Source: Candidatus Colimorpha pelethequi (lineage in GTDB: Bacteria > Bacteroidota > Bacteroidia > Bacteroidales > P3). From it: 33,384 nt of DNA. Shown here piece after piece: positions 15,381 to 23,265 of the stretch. Numbering within the stretch: the first letter of the stretch is position 1; each line of letters opens with the position of its first letter. The stretch is from the NCBI GenBank assembly GCA_018064245.1, contig JAGHVO010000024.1:1-33384 (forward strand), in the 5' to 3' direction. A program made the translations under genes and the position numbers. The notes under the pieces were generated by a model. It was not told the DNA's origin, ran no database searches, and was given only the letters and a program-made list of their open reading frames with translations.

Positions 15381-17459
15381 ATGAAACGAATCCTATCATT
15401 ACTGCTGTTCCTCGCAGCCACCATGTTCACCACCGCTCTCCACGCCCAGCATTTCGACTGGGTGAAATCCTACTCCGGACAGGAACCGCTGGGCAAATTC
15501 TGGAACTACATCGTCAGTTCCGTCACCGATTCCCACGGCAACCTCTATGTTGCGGGACAGTTCGCCAACGGCGCCACCATCGACGGCCAAAGTCTGCTGC
15601 CCTTCTCTCCGCATGGTGGGCAGACAGAAAACCCCAATTCATGCATTATGAAAATCTCCCCGCAGGGAAATATCTTGTGGACGAAAATCCTTCATGCCAA
15701 CTACGGGCAGCCGACTCGAATCTATGACTTGCAATTGGTCGGAGACACTGCTCTTTACGCAAATGTCAGCATCCCTATACCAAAAGAAAACAATGAATAT
15801 CTCTATTTCTATGACACTCTAATCACAAAAGACAATCTTGACTATCTGCTGTATATGGACAGTATCTCTTACACTGGTATAACAACAGCAATCTCCTCTT
15901 TTGACCTTGACGGTAATCTCAACGAGAACTATCTTCTCCACATGGCATATAAGGACAGCAAAGGCAAGTTGATAACACTTGACAGACAGACCAACAATGG
16001 TTTCGACTCAGTGTATATCGCCAACGAGCAGTTCAAGCCGGGGAATTTCCATGTAGACAACCTTGGAAACATATATTTCGGACACCTTTCCACCGACTTG
16101 TTGTGGCTGTATTGCGACACCTGTGCGAGCCAGTCGCAATCATACAATTTAAGCAATGGCTTGATAGGTGAAATTGTCGTCATGGTGAACGGTCATCAGC
16201 GTTTTTTTGATGCGCCAATCTCCCATCCGAGCATTTACAATTTCAGAATATTCAAATTTTCTCCACATTTCAACGACATGTTGGCTTGCCGATACATATT
16301 TTATGAAACCAACAGCAGTTGGAGCAATTGGAGCTACACTAGTTCACGTGAACTGACTACCGATAATGAAAACAATGTTTTTCTCCTGTGCAACATCAAT
16401 TCCGACATTCAAAGATTGCCATTGTCCGGCGACACAACCCTGTCGGCCAACCTCAACAATTATACAGAAGGGATGGTGATTAAGTTTGATGATGAATTGA
16501 CACCGTTAAGCATAACGCAATTAACCACCGGCAGTAGCGGGCAGGGCATATCAATGACCAACAATGTGTTTAACCAATGTATCGTTGAACCCGATTCCAA
16601 TTCAATAATTGTTTTGGGCTCAATAGCCCGTGCCCAGCAAGACTATGGATACCCGGTGTTGATAGGTCAAGACTCGTTGGATATTCAGGATGCTTGTGCA
16701 TATTTCGTGAGAATCGACAATCAAACAGGTGCGCTGCAATCACACGGACACGTCCCCACTTCGTCACGGACAACATTCTTGACGCAACATTCAATACTGA
16801 AATCCATTGCACAAAAGAACAGAATCATAACACTCGTTGGATACAAGGGAGACATACAAACAGGAGACAGCTCCATTTCAATCGCGCCTAACATGTTCGG
16901 TGCTGGCCTCTATATATGCGACTATGAAGGCAACTACATAAACTACATAGACTACGGTATCGAAGCGAACAATGTCATTCTTTCGTCAAGCCTGTCATTA
17001 CACGACAGCATCCTGTACATCACAGGCGGCTCGCAGTTCGACCTCAAGCTGAACAACACCCAGCTTTCCCCCACAGGCAACAGCACGGCTTATATCGCTT
17101 GTTACATCGACACCGCTTTCATGACCTCCTACATCCACACAGAGGACCCCGGCGAGGTGAGCATCACGCTGGTGGAGGATGGCTTGGCGCTGGTGGCCTA
17201 TCCCAATCCCTTCCGGCAGAGCGTAAGGATTAAGGTGCAGGGCGGACAGCTGAAAGAACACAACGGCACCGTCACCGCCATCCTCACCGACCTCTCCGGC
17301 CGCCGCGGGGAGGTCCGCCTCACACCCGACGCCCCCGGCCAGTACACCCTCGACCTCACCTCCCGCCCCCAAGCCACCTACCTGTTGACATTAACCACCT
17401 CCGACGGCCGCCAGCACACGGTGAGGCTGCTGAAACAATCGGACATCTTTGGCAATTAA
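15381..17459 (+). CDS. Secreted T9SS beta-propeller-like protein (paralogue 2, 692 aa)
   Basis: I chose the ATG at 15381 (MKRILSLLLFLAATMF) because it begins a clean signal peptide ending LHAQ; an in-frame ATG at 15351 would add ten residues that are not signal-like. The mature protein starts HFDWVKSYSG exactly like its upstream neighbour, carries the same SBBP-like blade motif (VTDSHGNLYVAGQF), and ends in a T9SS type A sorting domain (ALVAYPNPFRQSVRI, ending LLKQSDIFGN). A stretch of about 100 bases from 17118 matches the upstream paralogue at 14879 with only a couple of differences. The adjoining domain is extremely GC-rich (48 of 60 bases at 17281-17340). The ~175-base gap before it holds no feature I recognise. 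Function is unknown; it is probably a surface protein. Confidence 0.88.
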   Translation: MKRILSLLLFLAATMFTTALHAQHFDWVKSYSGQEPLGKFWNYIVSSVTDSHGNLYVAGQFANGATIDGQSLLPFSPHGGQTENPNSCIMKISPQGNILWTKILHANYGQPTRIYDLQLVGDTALYANVSIPIPKENNEYLYFYDTLITKDNLDYLLYMDSISYTGITTAISSFDLDGNLNENYLLHMAYKDSKGKLITLDRQTNNGFDSVYIANEQFKPGNFHVDNLGNIYFGHLSTDLLWLYCDTCASQSQSYNLSNGLIGEIVVMVNGHQRFFDAPISHPSIYNFRIFKFSPHFNDMLACRYIFYETNSSWSNWSYTSSRELTTDNENNVFLLCNINSDIQRLPLSGDTTLSANLNNYTEGMVIKFDDELTPLSITQLTTGSSGQGISMTNNVFNQCIVEPDSNSIIVLGSIARAQQDYGYPVLIGQDSLDIQDACAYFVRIDNQTGALQSHGHVPTSSRTTFLTQHSILKSIAQKNRIITLVGYKGDIQTGDSSISIAPNMFGAGLYICDYEGNYINYIDYGIEANNVILSSSLSLHDSILYITGGSQFDLKLNNTQLSPTGNSTAYIACYIDTAFMTSYIHTEDPGEVSITLVEDGLALVAYPNPFRQSVRIKVQGGQLKEHNGTVTAILTDLSGRRGEVRLTPDAPGQYTLDLTSRPQATYLLTLTTSDGRQHTVRLLKQSDIFGN

Positions 17460-17506
17460 TCATCATCAAAAACGATAACAATTATGAAGAAAACCCGTTG
17501 GCGGAA

Positions 17507-17785
17507 TTAATCAAGAGCATATTTGATATGGCCAATGGGTTTGCCCGAGAGATAATTGACATATTGTAATGTAGTGAAAGATGCAATTTTACTGATGACT
17601 CTGGCGAACAGTCCTTCAGGTTGCTTTGCAAAATTCCGGTTCAGCATGAACTGCCCCACAAACTGAGAGAAGTCGGTTTCGATACGCTTTCTGGCCTTTG
17701 CGAAAGGGATAAAAGTCGGTTTCCAATCCTTACTCGCTATGCTCGTGAGGATATCAGGCCTCGGAAATTTTCCACTTCTCTCGGC
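17507..17785 (-). pseudogene. C-terminal fragment of IS982-family transposase (copy A)
   Basis: Read on the minus strand, the last ~77 codons before the TAA at 17507-17509 encode a coherent IS982-type transposase C-terminus: WKPTFIPFAKARKRIET, then FVGQFMLNRNFAK, GLFARVISKIASFTTLQYVN and KPIGHIKYALD. The KARKRIET..F block matches the region that in IS982-family enzymes holds the third acidic (Glu) residue of the catalytic triad. Everything N-terminal of it, including the two catalytic aspartates, is absent; an in-frame stop lies at 17786-17788 and the intervening DNA is not transposase-like. It is therefore non-functional. Family assignment is by recalled motif, not by search. Confidence 0.7.
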
Positions 17786-17904
17786 TTAACGAAAACGTTC
17801 GTTGACAAGATTTTTTGAGAAACGCTCGCATATGTCAAGGATTTTTGCGTACTTTACTCGCTACGCTCATGAAGATACTTGGTCTCGGTAATGCCAAAAA
17901 AAAT

Positions 17905-17935
17905 TTTGTCATTACGCTCGACTTTTGTATCTTTG
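17905..17935 (+). promoter_or_regulatory. Bacteroidota-type promoter inside element copy A
   Basis: TTTG at 17905-17908 and TATCTTTG at 17928-17935 are separated by 19 bases, a full match to the Bacteroidota -33/-7 consensus (TTTG, then TAnnTTTG). It reads toward the lipoprotein gene at 18005, giving a leader of ~65 bases. It lies in the ~80-base segment that copy B lacks. Confidence 0.6.
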
Positions 17936-18004
17936 CATAAAATTTGTGGATGATGTTTTTTTTGTAATAATTTGATTTTCACTACAAAAATACGACGGAA
18001 ATCA

Positions 18005-18472
18005 ATGCGCAATTATAATATCATATGTCTTGTTAGCCTAATTGCCTTCTTTATGTCAGGGTGTAATAAACCCAATAATCTTTGTGACTTAAGTATAATT
18101 AATGAAACGAGCGAGGATCTCTGGATTGAATCAAGCATCGTTTCCTCATATTCCGATAACACAATATTGATTCCTCTCCAAGTTGGGAAAGACCATAGGA
18201 CAAGACTAGCACAATCAGACTGGACTCATTCTAATGGTTTATTGCCATTAAGTGCATGTGTCTATAACAAGGATGCATGCGTAAAAGTATTCAAGATGGA
18301 TTCTGCCGGAGCAAAGACCCTGGTACATGTATGGCACTATACCGACAGGAACGAAGATGGTCATGAATTGTTTTCGGAATCATGTTTGGAAAAACACATA
18401 GTTGAGTATGTTGATGGGGCTGTCTCTATCTCTTACATCTTTACAATTTTGCCAGAAGACATTGTTGAATAA
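18005..18472 (+). CDS. Small lipoprotein of unknown function (155 aa)
   Basis: I chose the ATG at 18005 because it begins MRNYNIICLVSLIAFFMSGC, a signal peptide with a lipobox (MSGC, cysteine at residue 20). A TTG start 11 codons upstream is less likely. The mature part (NKPNNLCDLSIINETSEDLW...) has several further cysteines, no membrane segment and no domain I recognise. The protein is probably anchored in the envelope by lipid. The gene is AT-rich compared with its neighbours and lies alone between two direct copies of a decayed mobile element, which suggests an accessory, transferred gene. A promoter inside the upstream element copy points straight at it. A broken relative follows at 18506. 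Confidence 0.8.
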   Translation: MRNYNIICLVSLIAFFMSGCNKPNNLCDLSIINETSEDLWIESSIVSSYSDNTILIPLQVGKDHRTRLAQSDWTHSNGLLPLSACVYNKDACVKVFKMDSAGAKTLVHVWHYTDRNEDGHELFSESCLEKHIVEYVDGAVSISYIFTILPEDIVE

Positions 18473-18505
18473 TAACTAAATATCCTAATAAAGCTTCAAA
18501 AATCT

Positions 18506-18610
18506 ATTCGCAATTTTAAATTTCATTTTGTTATTTGCTTGTTGTCCTTTACCCTTTTAGGATGCACAAAAGGACATATCAATAGTGACCCGTTGGCGGA
18601 ATTAATCTAG
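18506..18610 (+). pseudogene. Start-less, truncated remnant of a second lipoprotein gene
   Basis: The frame starting at ATT 18506 encodes IRNFKFHFVICLLSFTLLGC followed by TKGHINSD, a lipoprotein signal peptide with lipobox LLGC. It then runs into the left end of element copy B and stops at 18608-18610. The DNA around its expected start (18501-18520) matches the start region of the intact lipoprotein gene at about 17 of 20 bases, but the ATG is ATT here. It looks like the first ~28 codons of a related gene, broken by the element and with its start lost. Confidence 0.6.
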
Positions 18611-18880
18611 GGCATATTTGACATGGCCAATGGGTTTGCCCGAGAGATAATTGACATATTGTAATGTAGTGAAAGATGCAATCTTACTGATGACTCTGGC
18701 GAACAGGCCTGCCGGTTGCTTGGCATAGTTCCGGTTCAGCATAAACTGCCCCACGAACTGAGAGAAGTCGGTTTCGATACGCTTTCTGGCCTTTGCGAAA
18801 GGGATAAACGTCGGTTTCCAATCCTTACTCGCTATGCTCGTGAGGATATCTGGCCTCGGAAATTTTCCACTTCTCTCGGC
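18602..18880 (-). pseudogene. C-terminal fragment of IS982-family transposase (copy B)
   Basis: This is the same fragment as in copy A at the same relative position: KARKRIETDFSQFVGQ, MLNRNYAKQPAGLFARVISK and KPIGHVKYALD before the TAA at 18602-18604. Differences from copy A are mostly synonymous (N-Y for N-F, PA for PE, GHV for GHI), so the two copies derive from transposase sequence that was under selection until fairly recently or at its source. The N-terminal two thirds are missing, and an in-frame stop at 18881-18883 closes the frame. Confidence 0.7.
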
Positions 18881-19003
18881 TTAACGAAAACGTTCGTTGA
18901 CGAGATTTTTCGAGAAACGCTTGCAAATGTCAAGAAATTTTTCGTATTTTGCATAAAAGTTGTGCATATTGATGTTTTTTTTGTAAAAAACTGATTTTCA
19001 TTA

Positions 19004-19011
19004 CAAATATA
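19004..19011 (-). promoter_or_regulatory. Minus-strand TAnnTTTG box of element copy B
   Basis: The minus strand reads TATATTTG, preceded ~20 bases upstream by GTTG and followed two bases later by ATG (18999-19001). Copy A has the equivalent TATTTTTG at 17985-17992, followed by GTG. It is probably the former transposase promoter, retained in both deletion copies. Confidence 0.45.
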
Positions 19012-19099
19012 CGAAAAATTATTGGCATGTACAACTTTTTTTGAAAGAAATTATTAATAAATTAATTCATCCAACAGGTTAAGTTTTTCTTGTGTAACT

Positions 19100-21829
19100 A
19101 TGCGCCAGTTTGTTTATAAGACAGTTCTTGACCGATTAGGAAAGATATTGTTACTGCTTGTTTTACTGCTCTCTTGTGCGGAATCGCAGGCGCAGACTTT
19201 TGGTGGTGGCAGTGGCACGGCCGAGGATCCCTATCTCATTTCTTCGCAGCAAGAATTGGAACAGATCTATCAGATGATGTCTGCAACGAATCAGTTTGCG
19301 GGCACTCATTTCCTGCTGACCAACGACCTTGTATTGACCAATTTCCGACCTTTTAGTAGAATGTTCTATGCCACCTTCAGCGGCCATTTTGATGGGGGAG
19401 GTCATAACATCCATTATGTTTCCTTCGATACATCCGCTACCTATAACGCTTTGTTCTATACTTTGCAAGGTCCTGGAGTGTTGGAAAACCTGACAGTCTC
19501 GAGTGATTCATTGTTGCTCGGTTCTGGAATAGTGCATATTGCAATCGATGGCGCTACCATACGCAATTGTGTCAATCTTGCAGATGTATCTGAATATGAT
19601 GGCTCTTGTGGTGGTGTTGTGAATCATCTGCATACGAGCACGATGGAGAATTGTGTCAATAGGGGCACCGTTTATATGTTGTCTCCTGTCAATACGCTTA
19701 TTTTGATGGGTGTTGGTGGAATCGCTGGAATGAGTTCTGCCGGGGTAATACTTCATTGTGAGAACTATGGAAATGTCTTTCACTATGGTGGTGCCATAGG
19801 GGGCATTGTCGGGCGCTCGTCGGGAGTGATTGAAAATTGCAGAAACTATGGTGAAATCTTCGATACAAACTTTCGGGCCCATACAGTGAATACACCGAAT
19901 ACTTACGATCTAGTTGGCGGAATTGTCGGTTTCCAAGATGGTTTCGATTATCCCTATAGAGACGATAAACGCATTGTTGGCTGTAGCAACTATGGCACCA
20001 TCACGCTCAAGTCGCATCAGTCCTATGTGGGAGGCATTGTGGGTACTCTCACTTCTTCTCCGATAACGACTTGCGCCAATGCTGGCGACATCCATCTTTA
20101 TTATACCGAATATGGTTATGTTGGAGGTATCGGGGGACAGCTACACATGAATGTGAGATTCGACGATACCACTCGCTACGTGACCTCTCATTGTGTCAAT
20201 ACAGGAAATCTCACAGCGACGATGTTGCCTGACGGCTCGGGTCTTCCGACATATTTGTCCTTCGTGGGTGGCATTAGTGGCTACTATGGAGACCGGCTGT
20301 CGCATTGTATGAATGCGGGCAGTATTATGGGTGATCATGCGGGCGGTATTGTCGGACAAGGACTCGCAATTTATTTTTACCCAGATTATGATAATTTGAT
20401 TGTCGTCACTACTATGGACCATTGTCTCAATGTGGGGCAGGTTAAGGCTTCCCGATTGTCCTCCGAGGCATATACCATGGGCCGGAAGGCAAAGTGCGTT
20501 GAAGCTTGTTACTACGACAAGCAGATGTGCACGGCTGCCCAGGATGACCAGTATGGCCGTGACGCTTCGCGCGGTCTTACCACCCTCCAGTTGGTCGATG
20601 GTGACACCCTTACCCAGGAGTTGCATTGGAAGGCATACGCAGGCATGTATCCTTGGCCGCGAGAGTTGGGCGACAACACCATAGCCCATGCCGCCGCTAC
20701 GCCAGTCTTCCTGCGACAATCTCCCAACCCCAATTTTACGTCGGCAAGACCTGACAATTATACTTCGATAGACTCCGTTACGGCAGTCGATAGCTGTTTC
20801 TCGTTGGGAAGCGGATGGCGCAACACCTCGTGGTGGCAGGCAGGGAGCCATTCCGTACAGGTCCAAGGGACCAACTACCCCCAGATTGTGGGTTTGGGAA
20901 TGGACACTTTGTGTCTCTACATCGGCGATACCCTGCTCAAAAAGGTCTTCGTCAACATCCAAAATGCCAATCCCGACTGCCATTGCATCTACAACCATGT
21001 CGATGATACCGTCGTGACCAATGGTTTGTGGTGGGTTGACGGCAACTTGTACGAAAATGATACCCATCGCCCGACCTACTACCAAGACCGTGCGCCAGAA
21101 TGCGACACCCTTCGCCATCTGGAACTGATAGGCGCACCCTATACGCCACCCGATTCGGTGGTGCTGCACCTTTATGACACCATCTGCCACGGCGATACAC
21201 TTTTGTTCGAGTCCCGTCTTCTCACCTCCGCAGGACGCTATTGCAGTGTCCATCCCGCACAAGGTTACGACACCATTGTTTGGCTTCATCTCTTTGTGGA
21301 TTATGGTCCGGTGATTACTATCGACTATGAGGCGATAGACGATTCACTTTTCCGTATAGACCTGGATGCCGAACCCGGCATTGTCAGCTGGACAGCTTCC
21401 CCCACGGACAGCACCCTTTGGGGACAGGAACATGCAAGGACACTTTTTGTCTCGCCCCTACAAACAACGCGCTACGACGTTTCGTTGCAGTACGATGATC
21501 CCAGTCAATGTGCCAACAAAGCAAGTGTCACCATCGTGGTTGAAACACCCGAATACCCATTGTATGCGCCTAACGTCTTTACGCCGGGAGCCGAGACCAA
21601 CAACCGCTTCCTCGTCAAGGGAAAAGATGTCGTGAGTTTCGAGATGTTCATCTTCAACCGTTGGGGTATGGAGGTTTGGCACACCAACGACATCAACGAA
21701 GGCTGGGATGGACGTCATAAAGGAATCGACTGTCCCCAAGCGGCATACGTCTATCGTGTGCATTACAGCACGCTTGCCGCCCCAAGAGAGAAAAAGACCT
21801 TTGTCGGGACTGTGTCGTTGGTGCGATAA
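19100..21829 (+). CDS. GLUG-like repeat surface protein with type B T9SS sorting domain (909 aa)
   Basis: A signal peptide (residues ~1-32, ending ESQAQ) leads into TFGGGSGTAEDPYLISS, the usual opening of GLUG-repeat surface proteins. Residues ~90-460 hold repeats alternating GGIVG-type turns with short strands such as ENCRNYGEIF, GCSNYGTIT, TTCANAGDI, SHCVNTGNL and DHCLNVGQV, which should form a right-handed beta-helix. Near residues 690-730, DTICHGDTLLFESRLLTSAG matches a linker module common in Bacteroidota secreted proteins. The last ~90 residues (PNVFTPGAETNNRF, FNRWGMEVW, GWDGRHKG, YVYRVHYS) form a gliding-motility-type (type B) C-terminal domain, which directs T9SS export. It is probably an adhesin or surface-matrix protein; the ligand is unknown. 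The right end of mobile element copy B lies 20 bases upstream of the ATG. Confidence 0.88.
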   Translation: MRQFVYKTVLDRLGKILLLLVLLLSCAESQAQTFGGGSGTAEDPYLISSQQELEQIYQMMSATNQFAGTHFLLTNDLVLTNFRPFSRMFYATFSGHFDGGGHNIHYVSFDTSATYNALFYTLQGPGVLENLTVSSDSLLLGSGIVHIAIDGATIRNCVNLADVSEYDGSCGGVVNHLHTSTMENCVNRGTVYMLSPVNTLILMGVGGIAGMSSAGVILHCENYGNVFHYGGAIGGIVGRSSGVIENCRNYGEIFDTNFRAHTVNTPNTYDLVGGIVGFQDGFDYPYRDDKRIVGCSNYGTITLKSHQSYVGGIVGTLTSSPITTCANAGDIHLYYTEYGYVGGIGGQLHMNVRFDDTTRYVTSHCVNTGNLTATMLPDGSGLPTYLSFVGGISGYYGDRLSHCMNAGSIMGDHAGGIVGQGLAIYFYPDYDNLIVVTTMDHCLNVGQVKASRLSSEAYTMGRKAKCVEACYYDKQMCTAAQDDQYGRDASRGLTTLQLVDGDTLTQELHWKAYAGMYPWPRELGDNTIAHAAATPVFLRQSPNPNFTSARPDNYTSIDSVTAVDSCFSLGSGWRNTSWWQAGSHSVQVQGTNYPQIVGLGMDTLCLYIGDTLLKKVFVNIQNANPDCHCIYNHVDDTVVTNGLWWVDGNLYENDTHRPTYYQDRAPECDTLRHLELIGAPYTPPDSVVLHLYDTICHGDTLLFESRLLTSAGRYCSVHPAQGYDTIVWLHLFVDYGPVITIDYEAIDDSLFRIDLDAEPGIVSWTASPTDSTLWGQEHARTLFVSPLQTTRYDVSLQYDDPSQCANKASVTIVVETPEYPLYAPNVFTPGAETNNRFLVKGKDVVSFEMFIFNRWGMEVWHTNDINEGWDGRHKGIDCPQAAYVYRVHYSTLAAPREKKTFVGTVSLVR

Positions 21830-21853
21830 TTAGTAACTAGTGATTGGGGGTGG

Positions 21854-23110
21854 TTATTGTTGCTTGACTTTGATGAGACGGTCGTACCGTGCGCCCGGAG
21901 TCCGCATATAGATAAATGCGGTGTAGGTGTTGGGCGTTTCGTAGTGGTCGCCTTCAATGGTGGCTGTGAGCGCCGTTTTTTCACCCACAGGGAGAAAATG
22001 AAATTGATAGGAATAATATCCTTGTTTGAGCAGCAACCGTAATGTGTAGGCATTGTGCTGCGCATCCCACTGCATTGCGGAATGGTCGTCGAGTTGCCAG
22101 TCGGTGAGGTCGCCAACCACATGCACAGTCCCGTTAAGAAACGGTTTCTTCATTGGCAAAGCAAAATTCACCCATACATAGTCGGCTTCGACTTGCGGAT
22201 CGTTGCGGTCCCAGATGTTGGTCTTCATTCCGCCGTTGAGCGATTGAGATGAGACGTAGGCCTTGCCGCTTCGGTCTTCTTCGGGACGTAGCATGGCAAA
22301 GGTCTCGCCGCCGAAAGTCTCCACGTGCATTACGTTGTACATAGGGGTGCGTAGGTTGCTCAGGTCGAAATAGCGGAAGGTGTTGCCTCCAGGGAAGCAG
22401 TTTTCGGGCTTCCATCGGTAGCAGAGATCGCCGTTGGCGTAGCCCGAGAAACCGAGTGAGTGTATGTTGTCGCGACGACCGTTTTGTTGTATTTTTACGA
22501 TGAGATATTCTGGTCGGAACAAACCTTGCAAGGTTGATGCTTGTTGTTGTGGAAGTCCGAGTTGTAGCGACACTTCTTGGTCGCGGTTGAAGTCGCCTTG
22601 CGTGGTGGCTCGCGATGTGGACAGCGAGGCGGAAGGAATCTCTTCGGACACGTAGAACCGACGCGTAAAAAGGATGCTGTCGGGCTCGCCGTCAAGAAAA
22701 ACGGTCAGCAGAAAATTGCCCGAAATCAGAAACCGTTCATAGTTGGAGGGAAATGCTTGGTGGTAGTGAATGTAAGGTTGTAATGTTGTGAATGAGTTTT
22801 GGAAGTTCTCGATAGGGTAGTCTTCGAAACCTGAGAAGTATTCGTAGGGTTGCATCTCGTCGGCTTGCCAGTTTGCATCGCAGTGGGTGAAACGATAGCG
22901 CAGGTTTTCGGGTTCGGCTTCAAGCATGTCGAAAGTCAGCAAAAGTTGACTCTCGTTGTTGAGTGTGAGGATGGGTGTAGAAAGAACAATTCCGTCACGA
23001 TAGAGCGTTACCGTCTTGACCAATGGCGAATAGATGCTGTCGGGCAGTTGGGCGAAAACACTTGCCGAGAGCAAACAGAACAATAAAAAGAAATAATGTT
23101 TCATGTCCAT
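21854..23110 (-). CDS. DUF5103 family secreted protein
   Basis: The 418-residue protein has a signal peptide (FFLLFCLLSASVFAQ) and the DUF5103 hallmark YRFTHCDANWQADEMQPYEY near residue 70, followed by GFEDYPIENFQNSFTT and SGNFLLTVFLD. DUF5103 proteins are found across Bacteroidota and are usually predicted to be exported; their biochemical role is unknown. The start is ATG 23110 (MDMKHYFF) or ATG 23104 (MKHYFF); the second gives a more standard signal peptide. A TATCTTTG box at 23124-23131 on this strand lies 13 bases before the first ATG. The gene is divergent from miaB and converges with the 909-residue protein gene, with a 24-base gap. Confidence 0.88.
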   Translation of the reverse strand: MDMKHYFFLLFCLLSASVFAQLPDSIYSPLVKTVTLYRDGIVLSTPILTLNNESQLLLTFDMLEAEPENLRYRFTHCDANWQADEMQPYEYFSGFEDYPIENFQNSFTTLQPYIHYHQAFPSNYERFLISGNFLLTVFLDGEPDSILFTRRFYVSEEIPSASLSTSRATTQGDFNRDQEVSLQLGLPQQQASTLQGLFRPEYLIVKIQQNGRRDNIHSLGFSGYANGDLCYRWKPENCFPGGNTFRYFDLSNLRTPMYNVMHVETFGGETFAMLRPEEDRSGKAYVSSQSLNGGMKTNIWDRNDPQVEADYVWVNFALPMKKPFLNGTVHVVGDLTDWQLDDHSAMQWDAQHNAYTLRLLLKQGYYSYQFHFLPVGEKTALTATIEGDHYETPNTYTAFIYMRTPGARYDRLIKVKQQ

Positions 23111-23123
23111 TTCTAATACGTTG

Positions 23124-23131
23124 CAAAGATA
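23124..23131 (-). promoter_or_regulatory. -7 box of the DUF5103 gene
   Basis: The minus strand reads TATCTTTG, an exact TAnnTTTG match, 13 bases before the ATG at 23110. No clear -33 TTTG is visible at the right distance. Confidence 0.5.
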
Positions 23132-23236
23132 CGTATTTTTGGCGAATTGAAGTGCTACAGATTTGAAGATTAGAAGATTTGAAGATTAGAAGGATTAAAC
23201 CTTTAAACTTTTAAGCTATTAAACCTTTATTTTCCG

Positions 23237-23244
23237 TATCTTTG
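23237..23244 (+). promoter_or_regulatory. -7 box of miaB
   Basis: TATCTTTG is an exact TAnnTTTG match, 21 bases before the miaB ATG. It covers a possible TTG start at 23242, so that upstream start cannot lie on the transcript. This supports ATG 23266. Confidence 0.55.
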
Positions 23245-23265
23245 CAAATTGTTTTGCAACAGAGT

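Larger units (their letters stand above)
17493..17996. mobile_element. Decayed IS982-family-like element, copy A (right end missing)
   Basis: The left end ACCCGTTGGCGGAATTAAT is followed, on the minus strand, by the 3' end of a transposase gene, then by non-coding DNA that aligns with copy B (18588-19079) at a constant 1095-base offset for ~350 bases. Copy A carries ~80 extra bases at roughly 17850-17930 containing a CTCGCTACGCTC stretch and a promoter. Similarity to copy B stops at about 17996, just before the lipoprotein start, so the right terminal repeat is missing. The element follows directly on ATGAAGAAA (17484-17492), as if it had interrupted another secreted-protein gene after three codons. 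No target duplication was found. Confidence 0.7.
18588..19079. mobile_element. Internally deleted IS982-family-like element, copy B (both ends present)
   Basis: The left end ACCCGTTGGCGGAATTAATC (18588-18607) and the right end (19060-19079, reading ACCTGTTGGATGAATTAATT on the minus strand) form imperfect terminal inverted repeats, 16 of 20 bases matching. Between them, on the minus strand from right to left, are a promoter-like TATATTTG, an ATG with a 23-codon reading frame, non-coding DNA, and the C-terminal third of an IS982-type transposase. The 492-base unit is too short for an autonomous IS and resembles a MITE-like internal deletion derivative. I found no matching target duplication beside it. 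Its right end lies 20 bases before the ATG of the 909-residue protein gene. Confidence 0.68.

Noticed and set aside
17621..17818. Plus-strand frames in the two element copies (also 18716-18994)
   Set aside because: They are the antisense of the transposase fragments; the coherent transposase motifs are on the minus strand.
17493..19079. Composite transposon carrying the lipoprotein between two IS copies
   Set aside because: Both transposase genes lack most of their catalytic domain, copy A lacks its right end, and I found no target duplication. It could have moved only with a helper, so I describe it as remnants.
23159..23193. GATTTGAAGATTAGAA direct repeat between the DUF5103 gene and miaB, considered as CRISPR-like
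   Set aside because: There are only two units with a 16-base period and no spacers; it is a simple tandem duplication between divergent promoters.
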